Positions 7,206 through 14,347 of a DNA stretch of 15,678 bases are shown piece by piece. The notes under the pieces were generated by a model. That model was not told the DNA's origin and made no database searches. It saw nothing but the letters and a program-made list of their open reading frames with translations. The translations under genes and the position numbers were made by a program. Source of the stretch: an uncultured Rickettsiaceae bacterium (GTDB taxonomy: Bacteria; Pseudomonadota; Alphaproteobacteria; Rickettsiales; Rickettsiaceae); assembly GCA_905479885.1 (NCBI GenBank), contig CAJQOE010000072.1, positions 1-15,678 of the forward strand, given 5' to 3'. Position 1 is the stretch's first letter; each line of letters starts with the position of its first letter.

Positions 7206-8636
7206 TTATGATAATGCACTACGCGCTAATTCAATATCACTGAATTGTATAATTTCTTCTCCAATAATTTGATAATCTTCATGCCCTTTACCAGCAATCA
7301 ATAATATATCACCTTTTTGTAACCTCTTCATCGTTTCTATTATAGCTATTTTTCTATCGCCAATTTCTTCAGCCTGCACAGCGCCATCTGCTATTTCCGC
7401 ACGAATTTGAGCTGCATTTTCTGTTCTTGGGTTGTCATCAGTAATTATCACATAATCTGCAATTTCTGAAGCTATTTTACCCATAATAGATCGCTTTTTT
7501 CTATCCCTATCACCACCGCAGCCAAATACTACATATAATTTCCCAGCTTTTTCTTTGATTTTTTTTAATTCAGTCAAAGATTTTTCTAAAGCATCTGGAG
7601 TATGTGCGTAATCAACAAAAACCTGATATTCTAAGTGCAGATCTGTAGCACGTTGCAACCTACCAGAGACAGCTTGTAATTTTGGCATTATATCCATGAT
7701 TTTATCAAAGTCCACGCCCATATTATAGACCAATTTTGCAGCAATCAAAAGGTTAGTCGCTTGAAATGATCCAATAATATCGCTATTAAAATGGTACTTA
7801 TTCTGCATCAATTCGCAGATCACTTCTTGCCCTATAATAGATTGTATACATTTTTTGATCTTCAAATCTCCATGCAAACCGACCGTGCTATAAGTAACAC
7901 CCCTTTCTATTAAAAACTGCTTGATGAAATCAAAAAACATCATGTCGGAATTAATTACAACTTCTGCACCAGCCGCTAGATTTTCTGTAAAAAGAGTGAG
8001 TTTTGCATGCAAATAACTTTGCATAGTCTGATGGTACTCTAGATGATCCTGAGAGAAACTAGTAAAAGCTGCGCCACTCACCTTTATATCACCAAGCCTC
8101 CTTTGTACAAGACCATGGCTCGATGCTTCAAAAGCTACATTTTCTATACCAATCTCTGATAACATTTGTAAATTACGACGTAAAGTCACAGGATCAGCGG
8201 TAGTTAGTGCGACAGATTTGTTAGCATAACCTAGAGGTAGCTTTTCTGTGGACTCTAAACCCAAAGTACCCATCCCGGAGCTTTTTTTGCCCAACAATAC
8301 TAAAATTTGATGTACATACGAAACCACAGAACTCTTACCATTAGTACCAGTAATTGCGATGATATTCTTGGGCAAATGCGGATAAAGCATACCAGCTACT
8401 AATGCAAGACTCATTCTAATATCTTCAACGTATATAACTTTATCACATTGTTTAGACGGATTATCAGTAAATATAACTACAGCTCCTTGTTTAAAAGCCG
8501 CCTCTATATAGTCATTGCCGTCAAATTTTTCTCCTTTAATTGCAAAAAAAGCATCACCTGCCTTTATATTTCTTGAATCAAAGGTAACTCCTTTAACATC
8601 ATACTCAAGGAGTATTTCTTGTAATTTAAGTCTCAT
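7206..8636 (-). CDS. murE: UDP-MurNAc-L-Ala-D-Glu--2,6-diaminopimelate ligase MurE
   Basis: MurE adds the third residue of the stem peptide. Visible motifs are FDSRNIKAGDAFFAIKGEKFDG, the P-loop ITGTNGKSSVVSYVHQ, FEASSHGLVQRRLG, FSQDHLEYHQTM with a following HAKLTLF lysine (the usual carbamylated position), VDYAHTPDALEKSL, FGCGGDRDRKKR, and TDDNPRTEN. The DNPR motif indicates meso-diaminopimelate as the amino acid. The ATG at 8636 is preferred, giving 476 residues and an 11-nt overlap with ftsI, the same length as the overlaps at rsmH/ftsL and murF/mraY. An upstream in-frame TTG at 8654 would add six residues and a 29-nt overlap. Neither has a convincing Shine-Dalgarno, so reinitiation after ftsI is likely. 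Confidence 0.95.
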   Translation of the reverse strand: MRLKLQEILLEYDVKGVTFDSRNIKAGDAFFAIKGEKFDGNDYIEAAFKQGAVVIFTDNPSKQCDKVIYVEDIRMSLALVAGMLYPHLPKNIIAITGTNGKSSVVSYVHQILVLLGKKSSGMGTLGLESTEKLPLGYANKSVALTTADPVTLRRNLQMLSEIGIENVAFEASSHGLVQRRLGDIKVSGAAFTSFSQDHLEYHQTMQSYLHAKLTLFTENLAAGAEVVINSDMMFFDFIKQFLIERGVTYSTVGLHGDLKIKKCIQSIIGQEVICELMQNKYHFNSDIIGSFQATNLLIAAKLVYNMGVDFDKIMDIMPKLQAVSGRLQRATDLHLEYQVFVDYAHTPDALEKSLTELKKIKEKAGKLYVVFGCGGDRDRKKRSIMGKIASEIADYVIITDDNPRTENAAQIRAEIADGAVQAEEIGDRKIAIIETMKRLQKGDILLIAGKGHEDYQIIGEEIIQFSDIELARSALS

Positions 8637-10491
8637 CTTGTATTTTGTACTCAATATTAATTAATTTACTCACTTCTGGGCTATTCTCTTCTAACTTTTC
8701 CATCCCATATAACGCTATCATTCTTTCAAATACTGCGCCAACGGTTGGTGTAGCTGTCCAACCACCACCAGCAAAGCCGTATGTCTCCTTAATACCCTGT
8801 GGCTCATTATATACAACATATATCATATATCTTGGATTCGAAGCAGGGATAATGCCAAAAAATGATGAAATTCTGCGGTTTTTATCGTATTTACCAGCAT
8901 GTGCGACATTAGCTGTGCCAGTTTTACCACCTACATAATATCCTTTAATTTCTGCTTTAGAACCAGTACCTTTACTCACCACCAGGCGCATTAATTGCTT
9001 CATCGCAACAGAGGTTTCTTCTTTAAACACTCTTTCTGCTACCAAAGGCTTGCTTGCATCACGCTTAATTAAAGTAAGTGGATACATAATTCCACCATTT
9101 ACTACTGGTACCATTGCTTGCATAAAATGTAATGGGCTTACTGAGATACCATAACCATAAGACATTGTAGTTAAACTTAAATCGTTCCAACGTGATGATG
9201 GAGGAAATAAAGGCCTAGCACGTTCTGGCAGTTCTATTTTTGCTTGGTCCAACAATCCTAATTGACGTAAATAATTGGCTAAATGCGTACCACCAATTTC
9301 TAGCATTATTTGACTCACTCCAATATTACTAGACTTTAAAAAAATATGAGGCACACTGTGCCATCCTTTGAACGGGTGATAGTCTTTTACTTGAAAACCG
9401 CTAACTTTCATATAGCTTAAATCATAAGCATCTTGCATTGATGTAGCGTTTGTATCAATGCCAATAGCCATGGTTAATGACTTCATTCCCGAACCCATCT
9501 CGTACACGCCTTGTGTAGCCATGTTAAATAACTGCTTATCCGATGCTTTTCCTGGATGATGCGGATCAAAATCTGGCTTACTAACAAGTGCTAAAATCTC
9601 TCCGTTATTCGGATCAACTATGATACCAGCGGCTCCCTTAGCGCTGAATTTCTTCATCACCTTATCAATCTCTTCACTCAATATATTTTGCACTCTTACA
9701 TCTATTGAGAGATTCAAAGCACTACCCCAGCTACTTCGATCTTCTTGCTCTGCTTGCGCAGTAAGAAATTTCTCAAAATGTTTTTCAATACCCGATAATC
9801 CCTTTAGATCACGCCCTACATAACCAATGATGTGTGATAATAAATTACCATAAGTATATATTCTTTTTTGCTCACGCTCAAAACCAAAACCTGGCATTCC
9901 TAAATTGTATATTTTTTCATGTTCTTGTGGAGTGATATCTCTTTTTATCCAAACAAAATTCTTATCACTTTTTAGCTTATCGAGAAGCTTTGTAGCATTT
10001 AACTCTGGAAAGATAGTGCGTAAATTTTGTATAGCTGATTCTGGGTTAAGGATTTTTCTAGGATTTGCATAAAGAGATGCACCTGGCAAATTAACAGCCA
10101 ACAAATTATTGTTTCTATCAATAATGTCAAATCTATGATTAATCGTATTATTATTTATTTTACGATAATTGACATATTCGCTACTAGCAACCACTAACAA
10201 ACGTATGCTAATAATCAAGAAAATTAATACAAAACTAACAGTAACTATTTGTATACGCAAACGTGCAACAGAATCTGTTAAATTCCAGACAAATATAGAT
10301 CTACCTAAGCTATTATTATGTAATAATGCCCTTAACCCACCATTCAATCTTGATTTCAAATTATATCGAAATTTCAACCAAACTATGCGTAAATACAAGA
10401 AATTATATGATAAACGTGAAGCAGCAACTACACCCCTTTTTTTCAGAAGAAAAAGTATACGTTTTAGAATCGTAGTAATCTGTCTATTCAT
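8626..10491 (-). CDS. ftsI: Septal peptidoglycan transpeptidase FtsI (class B PBP3)
   Basis: FtsI is the division-specific D,D-transpeptidase, anchored in the inner membrane and acting in the periplasm with FtsW. The 621-residue protein has a long basic cytoplasmic segment (1-80), one membrane helix at about 81-101, a dimerisation domain (RFDIIDRNNNLLAVN at 120-134; GYVGRDLKGLSGIEKHFE), and a transpeptidase domain with the three catalytic motifs: SxxK as S334-G-M-K337, SxN as S387-S-N389 and KTGT at 523-526. Residues around SxxK (GSGMKSLTMA) differ from the commoner GSTFK or GSVFK form but both key residues are kept. The N-terminal segment is longer than in E. coli FtsI. No good Shine-Dalgarno precedes the ATG. 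ftsL is 75 nt upstream, and a promoter is predicted in that gap. Confidence 0.96.
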   Translation of the reverse strand: MNRQITTILKRILFLLKKRGVVAASRLSYNFLYLRIVWLKFRYNLKSRLNGGLRALLHNNSLGRSIFVWNLTDSVARLRIQIVTVSFVLIFLIISIRLLVVASSEYVNYRKINNNTINHRFDIIDRNNNLLAVNLPGASLYANPRKILNPESAIQNLRTIFPELNATKLLDKLKSDKNFVWIKRDITPQEHEKIYNLGMPGFGFEREQKRIYTYGNLLSHIIGYVGRDLKGLSGIEKHFEKFLTAQAEQEDRSSWGSALNLSIDVRVQNILSEEIDKVMKKFSAKGAAGIIVDPNNGEILALVSKPDFDPHHPGKASDKQLFNMATQGVYEMGSGMKSLTMAIGIDTNATSMQDAYDLSYMKVSGFQVKDYHPFKGWHSVPHIFLKSSNIGVSQIMLEIGGTHLANYLRQLGLLDQAKIELPERARPLFPPSSRWNDLSLTTMSYGYGISVSPLHFMQAMVPVVNGGIMYPLTLIKRDASKPLVAERVFKEETSVAMKQLMRLVVSKGTGSKAEIKGYYVGGKTGTANVAHAGKYDKNRRISSFFGIIPASNPRYMIYVVYNEPQGIKETYGFAGGGWTATPTVGAVFERMIALYGMEKLEENSPEVSKLINIEYKIQDET

Positions 10492-10517
10492 TTTTGCGCT
10501 TTAGAAATATAGGCAGT

Positions 10518-10546
10518 ATTATATTAATATTTAAATATTTTTGCAA
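10518..10546 (-). promoter_or_regulatory. Predicted internal promoter for ftsI
   Basis: On the minus strand TTGCAA (10546-10541, four of six to the -35 consensus) and a perfect TATAAT (10523-10518) are exactly 17 bp apart in the 75-nt gap between ftsL and ftsI. Initiation near 10511 would leave about 20 nt before the ftsI ATG. The gap is very AT-rich, so a chance match is possible. Confidence 0.5.
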
Positions 10547-10566
10547 TATAGAATAATAACTATACG

Positions 10567-10959
10567 TTACCGCGCGCTTTTACCAGAAGCTAAAGTAAGA
10601 TATTTACTAGGACCTTTTTTATAACGCCATTTGACATTATTAGTACTAAGCTTAGATGCAACCTGAATTTTAGAAGCTACGCTGTGCAGTTGCAATGGAT
10701 CACTAATCATTTGAGATACTTTGGTTTCTTTTAAAGTCAAATGATCCTTGTTTAATTTTTGCAAACGCTCCGGAGATGCAAGATATGCAAGCTCTGCTTT
10801 TAGTAAATGAATAGTGTCACTCTCATGTTGCATTTGCTTACTAACTTCACGCAATTCCATACGAATAGTCATTACACTATCCTTAATTTGAAAAAGTACA
10901 CAAACAGTAATTAAACATACTATCAACACTATATATATTGGAGTTCTACTAAGCAACAT
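10567..10959 (-). CDS. ftsL: Cell division protein FtsL
   Basis: FtsL is a small bitopic membrane protein that forms the FtsQLB subcomplex and activates septal wall synthesis by FtsWI. The 130-residue product has a short cytoplasmic start, one membrane helix at about 8-26 and a periplasmic coiled coil (heptad-like residues about 29-65). It also carries the alphaproteobacterial segment HLLKAELAYLASPERLQKLNKDHL, in which the AEL-YL-SPERLQ pattern is diagnostic. Sequence conservation in this family is low; position between rsmH and ftsI strongly supports the call. The ATG at 10959 has a perfect AGGAGG at five bases and overlaps rsmH by 11 nt. The 75 nt after its stop hold the predicted ftsI promoter. 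Confidence 0.92.
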   Translation of the reverse strand: MLLSRTPIYIVLIVCLITVCVLFQIKDSVMTIRMELREVSKQMQHESDTIHLLKAELAYLASPERLQKLNKDHLTLKETKVSQMISDPLQLHSVASKIQVASKLSTNNVKWRYKKGPSKYLTLASGKSAR

Positions 10960-11917
10960 TACTACCTCCTATTTTTGCAGCTACTCTCAATCTTGAAGAC
11001 CTTGCACGTGGATTACTTTGCACCTCCTCTTGTGTAGGGGTTACAGCTTTTTTGGTAATCATTTGCAACCATTCTTCTTTGTTAAATACTTCTAATTCTT
11101 TGGCATATTTTGATCTTGCAACTTTTTTTGGCGAGTGCTCTTTAAAATAATATTTTACTATACTATCCTCGAGCGAATGAAATGAAACGACTAGAATACG
11201 CCCTCCGGGCTCCAATAATTCTTCCATTTCATTTAATAGCTTTTCCAATGACTCAAGCTCCTTATTTATATGAATTCTTATTGCTTGAAATGTCTTGGTA
11301 GCTGGGTCTATCTTTGCCTTTCTAAAATGCATTGCCTCACGAACTATCTCCGCTAATTGCAAAGTAGTAGTGATTGGCTGTACTAGACGAGTCTCTACTA
11401 TCTTTTTAGCAATTTGCCTAGATTGCACCTCTTCACCATATTTATATATGACATTTGCTATTTCTTCTTCAGTTGCATTGGCAATAAATTCTGCCGCAGT
11501 TGAATCTGCATTTCCCATACGCATATCTAATGGACCGTCTTTCATGAATGAAAAACCCCGCTTGGCAGAATCAATTTGCATAGAAGACACTCCCAAATCA
11601 AGCACTATTCCATCAAATTTTCTATTTCCTAATTTAGATTTAGCCTCAGCAAAATTTGTTTGCACGAATTCAAATCTTTGACCAAATTCCTGCTTTATAG
11701 CATCTACGTATACAGACACCGTCGGGTCTTGATCCAAAGCCACCACAGAACAATTAACGCTACTGAGAATAGCTTTTGTATAACCACCCGCTCCGAAAGT
11801 GCAATCTAAGTATTTTTTACCATCTTCTAGAATCAAATATTCAAGCACTTCTGTTAACAACACGGGCATATGTGGTGCTACTTGTAAATCTTGTATATTA
11901 TCATCATTTATAGTCAT
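10949..11917 (-). CDS. rsmH: 16S rRNA (cytosine-1402 N4)-methyltransferase RsmH
   Basis: RsmH (formerly MraW) methylates N4 of C1402 in the 16S rRNA P site using S-adenosylmethionine. The 322-residue protein carries HMPVLLTEVLEYL at the start, the SAM-binding motif DCTFGAGGYTKAIL, VALDQDP, GIVLDLGVSSMQID, RGFSFMKDGPLDMRMG, TFQAIRIHINKEL and VVSFHSLEDSIVKYYF, ending in the usual NPRARSSRLRVA. It is full length. It starts 3 nt after mraZ with only a weak GAG as binding site, and its last codons (IGGSNVA) encode the strong Shine-Dalgarno of ftsL. Confidence 0.98.
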   Translation of the reverse strand: MTINDDNIQDLQVAPHMPVLLTEVLEYLILEDGKKYLDCTFGAGGYTKAILSSVNCSVVALDQDPTVSVYVDAIKQEFGQRFEFVQTNFAEAKSKLGNRKFDGIVLDLGVSSMQIDSAKRGFSFMKDGPLDMRMGNADSTAAEFIANATEEEIANVIYKYGEEVQSRQIAKKIVETRLVQPITTTLQLAEIVREAMHFRKAKIDPATKTFQAIRIHINKELESLEKLLNEMEELLEPGGRILVVSFHSLEDSIVKYYFKEHSPKKVARSKYAKELEVFNKEEWLQMITKKAVTPTQEEVQSNPRARSSRLRVAAKIGGSNVA

Positions 11918-11920
11918 TAA

Positions 11921-12385
11921 TTAACTCGTACTATTATTTTGGTTATTCTTTAAAATCAATCTATTGCCTTGAGCAATCTTCCTAGCGGACTCTAAGTGCT
12001 TATCAAAATTTTCTGGACTCCATATCTCAAACACCAAGCCTTTACCTACAAAACAAGCTTGAGCAGATATCCCCACACGCTCCATTAAATAAGCCGGCAA
12101 TATTACTCTACCTTCACCGTCAAACTGAAGCTGCGCAGCTTCACCTAAAACAACGGTCTCAAAGGCATCCCTTTCATCTGAGTATGGATCTAAATTTTGA
12201 ATAATACGGCTTAGCTCTTCAAGCCGAGACATACTACATACTTCAATGCAATTATTTTTAAAAGATGGATAGACAACTACGCCATTAAATCTTTCTTTTA
12301 CAAACGCTAAACGATAATCAGCAGGTATAGATACTCGCCCTTTTTTATCAATCTTATTTATATATTTCGAAAGAAAAATATTCAT
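11921..12385 (-). CDS. mraZ: Transcriptional regulator MraZ
   Basis: MraZ is a DNA-binding protein with two SpoVT-AbrB folds that forms ring-shaped oligomers and regulates its own operon at the head of the dcw cluster. Both half-domains are clear in the 154-residue product: the first with NKIDKKGRVSIPADYR (D13-x-x-G-R17), the second with QFDGEGRVILPAYLM (D89-x-x-G-R93). The C-terminal tail is polar and asparagine-rich. The ATG at 12385 fits the family start; an in-frame stop lies just upstream. Its binding site is poor, with AGG about 14 nt away. The array of TGG boxes at 12446-12490, 61 nt upstream, is its probable operator. Confidence 0.97.
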   Translation of the reverse strand: MNIFLSKYINKIDKKGRVSIPADYRLAFVKERFNGVVVYPSFKNNCIEVCSMSRLEELSRIIQNLDPYSDERDAFETVVLGEAAQLQFDGEGRVILPAYLMERVGISAQACFVGKGLVFEIWSPENFDKHLESARKIAQGNRLILKNNQNNSTS

Positions 12386-12445
12386 AATTTAATATCGCAC
12401 CTTTAAGAGGACACCCCTCCTGTTTTACATAATAACACACAAATT

Positions 12446-12490
12446 TGGTATAATTTGGGTTAATATGGGAATTTATGGTTTAATATGGAA
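12446..12490. promoter_or_regulatory. MraZ operator: five TGG boxes at 10-bp period
   Basis: Read on the plus strand, five direct repeats begin at exactly 10-bp steps: TGGTA (12446), TGGGT (12456), TGGGA (12466), TGGTT (12476) and TGGAA (12486), separated by 5-bp AT spacers (TAATT, TAATA, ATTTA, TAATA). MraZ of other bacteria is known to bind TGGG-type direct repeats spaced by 5 bp upstream of its own gene. Location, period and box sequence all match. The array overlaps the predicted mraZ -10 element and start site, consistent with autoregulation. Boxes read opposite to mraZ transcription. Confidence 0.82.
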
Positions 12491-12517
12491 AATATGCGTT
12501 ATTTTTGTCTAAGTCAA
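12489..12517 (-). promoter_or_regulatory. Predicted promoter of the mraZ operon
   Basis: On the minus strand TTGACT (12517-12512, five of six) is followed after 17 bp by TATTTT (12494-12489, four of six). The -10 element overlaps the last operator box and the expected start near 12482 lies within the array, so bound MraZ would block it. The weak -10 makes this a moderate prediction. Confidence 0.42.
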
Positions 12518-12600
12518 GTGGTTTTTAGGTAACAAAGCATCTTAACCACAAGTTAATTCTTTTTTTTAACTACCAGCTATTTCATTTTTTATACAGTTCC

Positions 12601-12629
12601 TATACACTTTACTTACAGGTAGATATAAA
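12601..12629 (+). promoter_or_regulatory. Predicted promoter of the paraslipin gene
   Basis: TATACA (12601-12606, four of six) and TATAAA (12624-12629, five of six) are separated by 17 bp, placing initiation about 13 nt before the ATG at 12649, with AGGA as binding site in between. An alternative is TATAAT at 12449-12454 preceded by TTTACA with a 19-bp gap, inside the MraZ array. Confidence 0.38.
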
Positions 12630-12648
12630 ACAAATCAGACAGGAACTT

Positions 12649-13581
12649 ATGGAAATATTATTACTCACGGCAAGTATTTTAGCTATTATCATGTTATTAT
12701 TCATGATTAAAATCGTACCGCAACAACAAGCCTGGCTTTTAGAAAGCTTAGGTAAATTCGATCGCGTTTTGGAGCCAGGGTTAAGTATTATAATTCCTAT
12801 CATTCAAAGAGTTTCCTACAAACATACGTTAAAAGAACAAGCAGTCGATGTACATGCTCAAACAGCTATTTCTAACGACAACGTCACATTGTTAATTGAC
12901 GGCGTACTTTATGTTAAAATTATTGACCCTATCGCTGCATCATATGGGGTAGACAATCCTTATTATGCGATAACGCAATTAGCACAAACAACTATGCGTT
13001 CAGAAATTGGCAAACTGAAGTTAGACAAAACTTTTGAAGAAAGAGAAACCTTAAATCATGCAATAGTAACCTCCATTAATCATGCAGCTACCAATTGGGG
13101 AATCCAATGCATGCGCTATGAAATCAAAGATATTCAGCCTCCAAAAACTATCCTTGAAGCCATGGAACTGCAAGTAGCAGCAGAGCGCCAAAAACGCGCA
13201 AGAATTCTAGAATCAGAAGGACACAGACAGGCTCAAATTAATATCTCCGAAGGTGAAAAAGCGCAAGTCGTGCTAACTTCAGAAGCTGCATATATAGACC
13301 AGGTTAATAGAGCTAAAGGTGAAGCTGAAGCTCTTATATGTGTAGCCGACGCTACGGCTAAAAGTATAGATATAGTAGGAGCTTCTATCAATAAAGAAGG
13401 TGGAGCAAATGCTGTTTCATTAAAAGTAGCAGAACAATATGTTGATGCTTTTGGCAAATTAGCTCAGAAATCCAACACAGTGATTTTGCCAGCAAATCTT
13501 GAATCCCCTAGCGGCTTTATTGCACAAGCTTTAACAATTTATGACAAACTAAAAACTCCCAGTAGCAATAGTAAAAAATAA
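12649..13581 (+). CDS. qmcA: SPFH/band 7 membrane protein, paraslipin (QmcA-like)
   Basis: A 310-residue stomatin/prohibitin-family protein. It has an N-terminal membrane helix (2-20), the SPFH domain starting with KIVPQQQAWLLESLGKFDRVLEPGLS and running to about 175 (including DNVTLLIDGVLYVKI and NWGIQCMRYEIKDIQPP), then an alanine/glutamate-rich coiled coil with repeated EGEKAQ/RAKGEAEA-type units to about 240. It ends with the stomatin C-terminal segment TVILPANLESPSGFIAQAL. Such proteins form membrane microdomain cages, often associated with proteases such as FtsH; a specific role here is not evident. AGGA four bases before the ATG supports the start. It is divergent from the mraZ operon, sharing a 263-bp intergenic region. 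The symbol qmcA is by resemblance to the E. coli paraslipin. Confidence 0.9.
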   Translation: MEILLLTASILAIIMLLFMIKIVPQQQAWLLESLGKFDRVLEPGLSIIIPIIQRVSYKHTLKEQAVDVHAQTAISNDNVTLLIDGVLYVKIIDPIAASYGVDNPYYAITQLAQTTMRSEIGKLKLDKTFEERETLNHAIVTSINHAATNWGIQCMRYEIKDIQPPKTILEAMELQVAAERQKRARILESEGHRQAQINISEGEKAQVVLTSEAAYIDQVNRAKGEAEALICVADATAKSIDIVGASINKEGGANAVSLKVAEQYVDAFGKLAQKSNTVILPANLESPSGFIAQALTIYDKLKTPSSNSKK

Positions 13582-13598
13582 ATTCTGCCTTCAGATTA

Positions 13599-13651
13599 AT
13601 ACTCCTCTATGCATTTAAAAGATTGTTGCTTTTTAATGCATAGAGGAGTAT
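13599..13651. repeat. Long perfect hairpin between qmcA-like and trhA genes
   Basis: A 17-bp perfect inverted repeat (13599-13615 and 13635-13651, starting ATACTCCTC and ending GAGGAGTAT) continues after one T-T mismatch with four more A-T pairs, closing a 9-nt loop. On the plus strand it is followed by CCT and a run of A, not T, and on the minus strand no T-run follows directly either. It may still act as a terminator or 3'-end stabiliser of the qmcA-like transcript, but it is not a canonical intrinsic terminator. Confidence 0.75.
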
Positions 13652-13678
13652 CCTAAAAAAAAATTAATAATTAGTAAT

Positions 13679-14332
13679 ATGAGCGATTCCAACGCAATTC
13701 GTATTTCAGAATACAACTTCCAAGAAGAGTTAATGAACAGCATAACTCACGGCGTGGGGGCTCTGCTTAGCATTATAGGACTTGTATTTTTATGCCTTCA
13801 GGCAGCAAAAAGTGGAACCGACTTACACATGATCAGCTATATTATTTTTGGTAGCACCTTGATCCTTTTATATGTGGCGTCTACACTTTATCACTCTTTT
13901 TCTAACACAAAATTTCATAAGCTTTTTAAGCAATTTGACCATTTGGCTATATATTTCCTAATAGCAGGAACTTATTCTCCATTTATGCTGGTAAGCTTAA
14001 AAGATGGGAGCGGTATGCTTATGCTTCAAGTCATTTGGGGGTTGGTAATAATTAGTTGTATTTTTAAATTTAGCAAACATAAACTACTAAGAGGTATAGC
14101 ATTTAGTAATTATGTAATAATGGGATGGCTAATACTACTTGTGTTAAGCGAGCTAATACTTCTTATTCCGTCAATAAGTCTGCATTTATTGGTAATTGGT
14201 GGGTTATTATACACTTTTGGATTGTTATTTTATTTCTGGAAAAAACTACCATTTAACCACTCAATTTGGCATCTATTTGTATTAGGCGGTAGTACGTCAC
14301 ATTATTTCTCTATCTACTACTTGCTGATCTAA
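13679..14332 (+). CDS. trhA: Haemolysin III / TrhA (PAQR-family) membrane protein
   Basis: A 217-residue polytopic protein with about seven hydrophobic helices, matching the haemolysin III branch of the PAQR superfamily. Bacterial members are now linked to membrane fluidity homeostasis, with catalysis thought to depend on a metal site. The conserved residues are visible: ELMNSITHGVGALLS (H24), ASTLYHSF (S68, H72), FDHLAIYFLIAGTYSPF (D87), and the final helix NHSIWHLFVLGGSTSHYFS (H194, H198, H208). Length is typical. The ATG at 13679 keeps the conserved N-terminus but lacks a Shine-Dalgarno; an AGGAG in the preceding hairpin is too distant. It converges with the M23 peptidase gene, 15 nt apart. 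Confidence 0.9.
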   Translation: MSDSNAIRISEYNFQEELMNSITHGVGALLSIIGLVFLCLQAAKSGTDLHMISYIIFGSTLILLYVASTLYHSFSNTKFHKLFKQFDHLAIYFLIAGTYSPFMLVSLKDGSGMLMLQVIWGLVIISCIFKFSKHKLLRGIAFSNYVIMGWLILLVLSELILLIPSISLHLLVIGGLLYTFGLLFYFWKKLPFNHSIWHLFVLGGSTSHYFSIYYLLI

Positions 14333-14347
14333 TCTATTAAAATATGA

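Noticed and set aside
12405..12421. AGGAGG on the minus strand in a small hairpin of the mraZ leader, followed by a GTG-TCC-TCT-TAA mini frame.
   Set aside because: The GTG is only one base from AGGAGG, too close to initiate, and the mraZ ATG is 30 nt further. It probably is chance; an attenuator or leader peptide cannot be supported.
12518..12567. GTGGTT and AACCAC inverted repeat followed by eight T on the plus strand.
   Set aside because: The stem is 6 bp with a 20-nt loop and the T-run is separated from it by 10 nt; no gene ends upstream on that strand.
13233..13457. Minus-strand open frame opposite the paraslipin gene.
   Set aside because: It is a shadow of the alanine- and glutamate-rich coiled-coil codons of the plus-strand gene.
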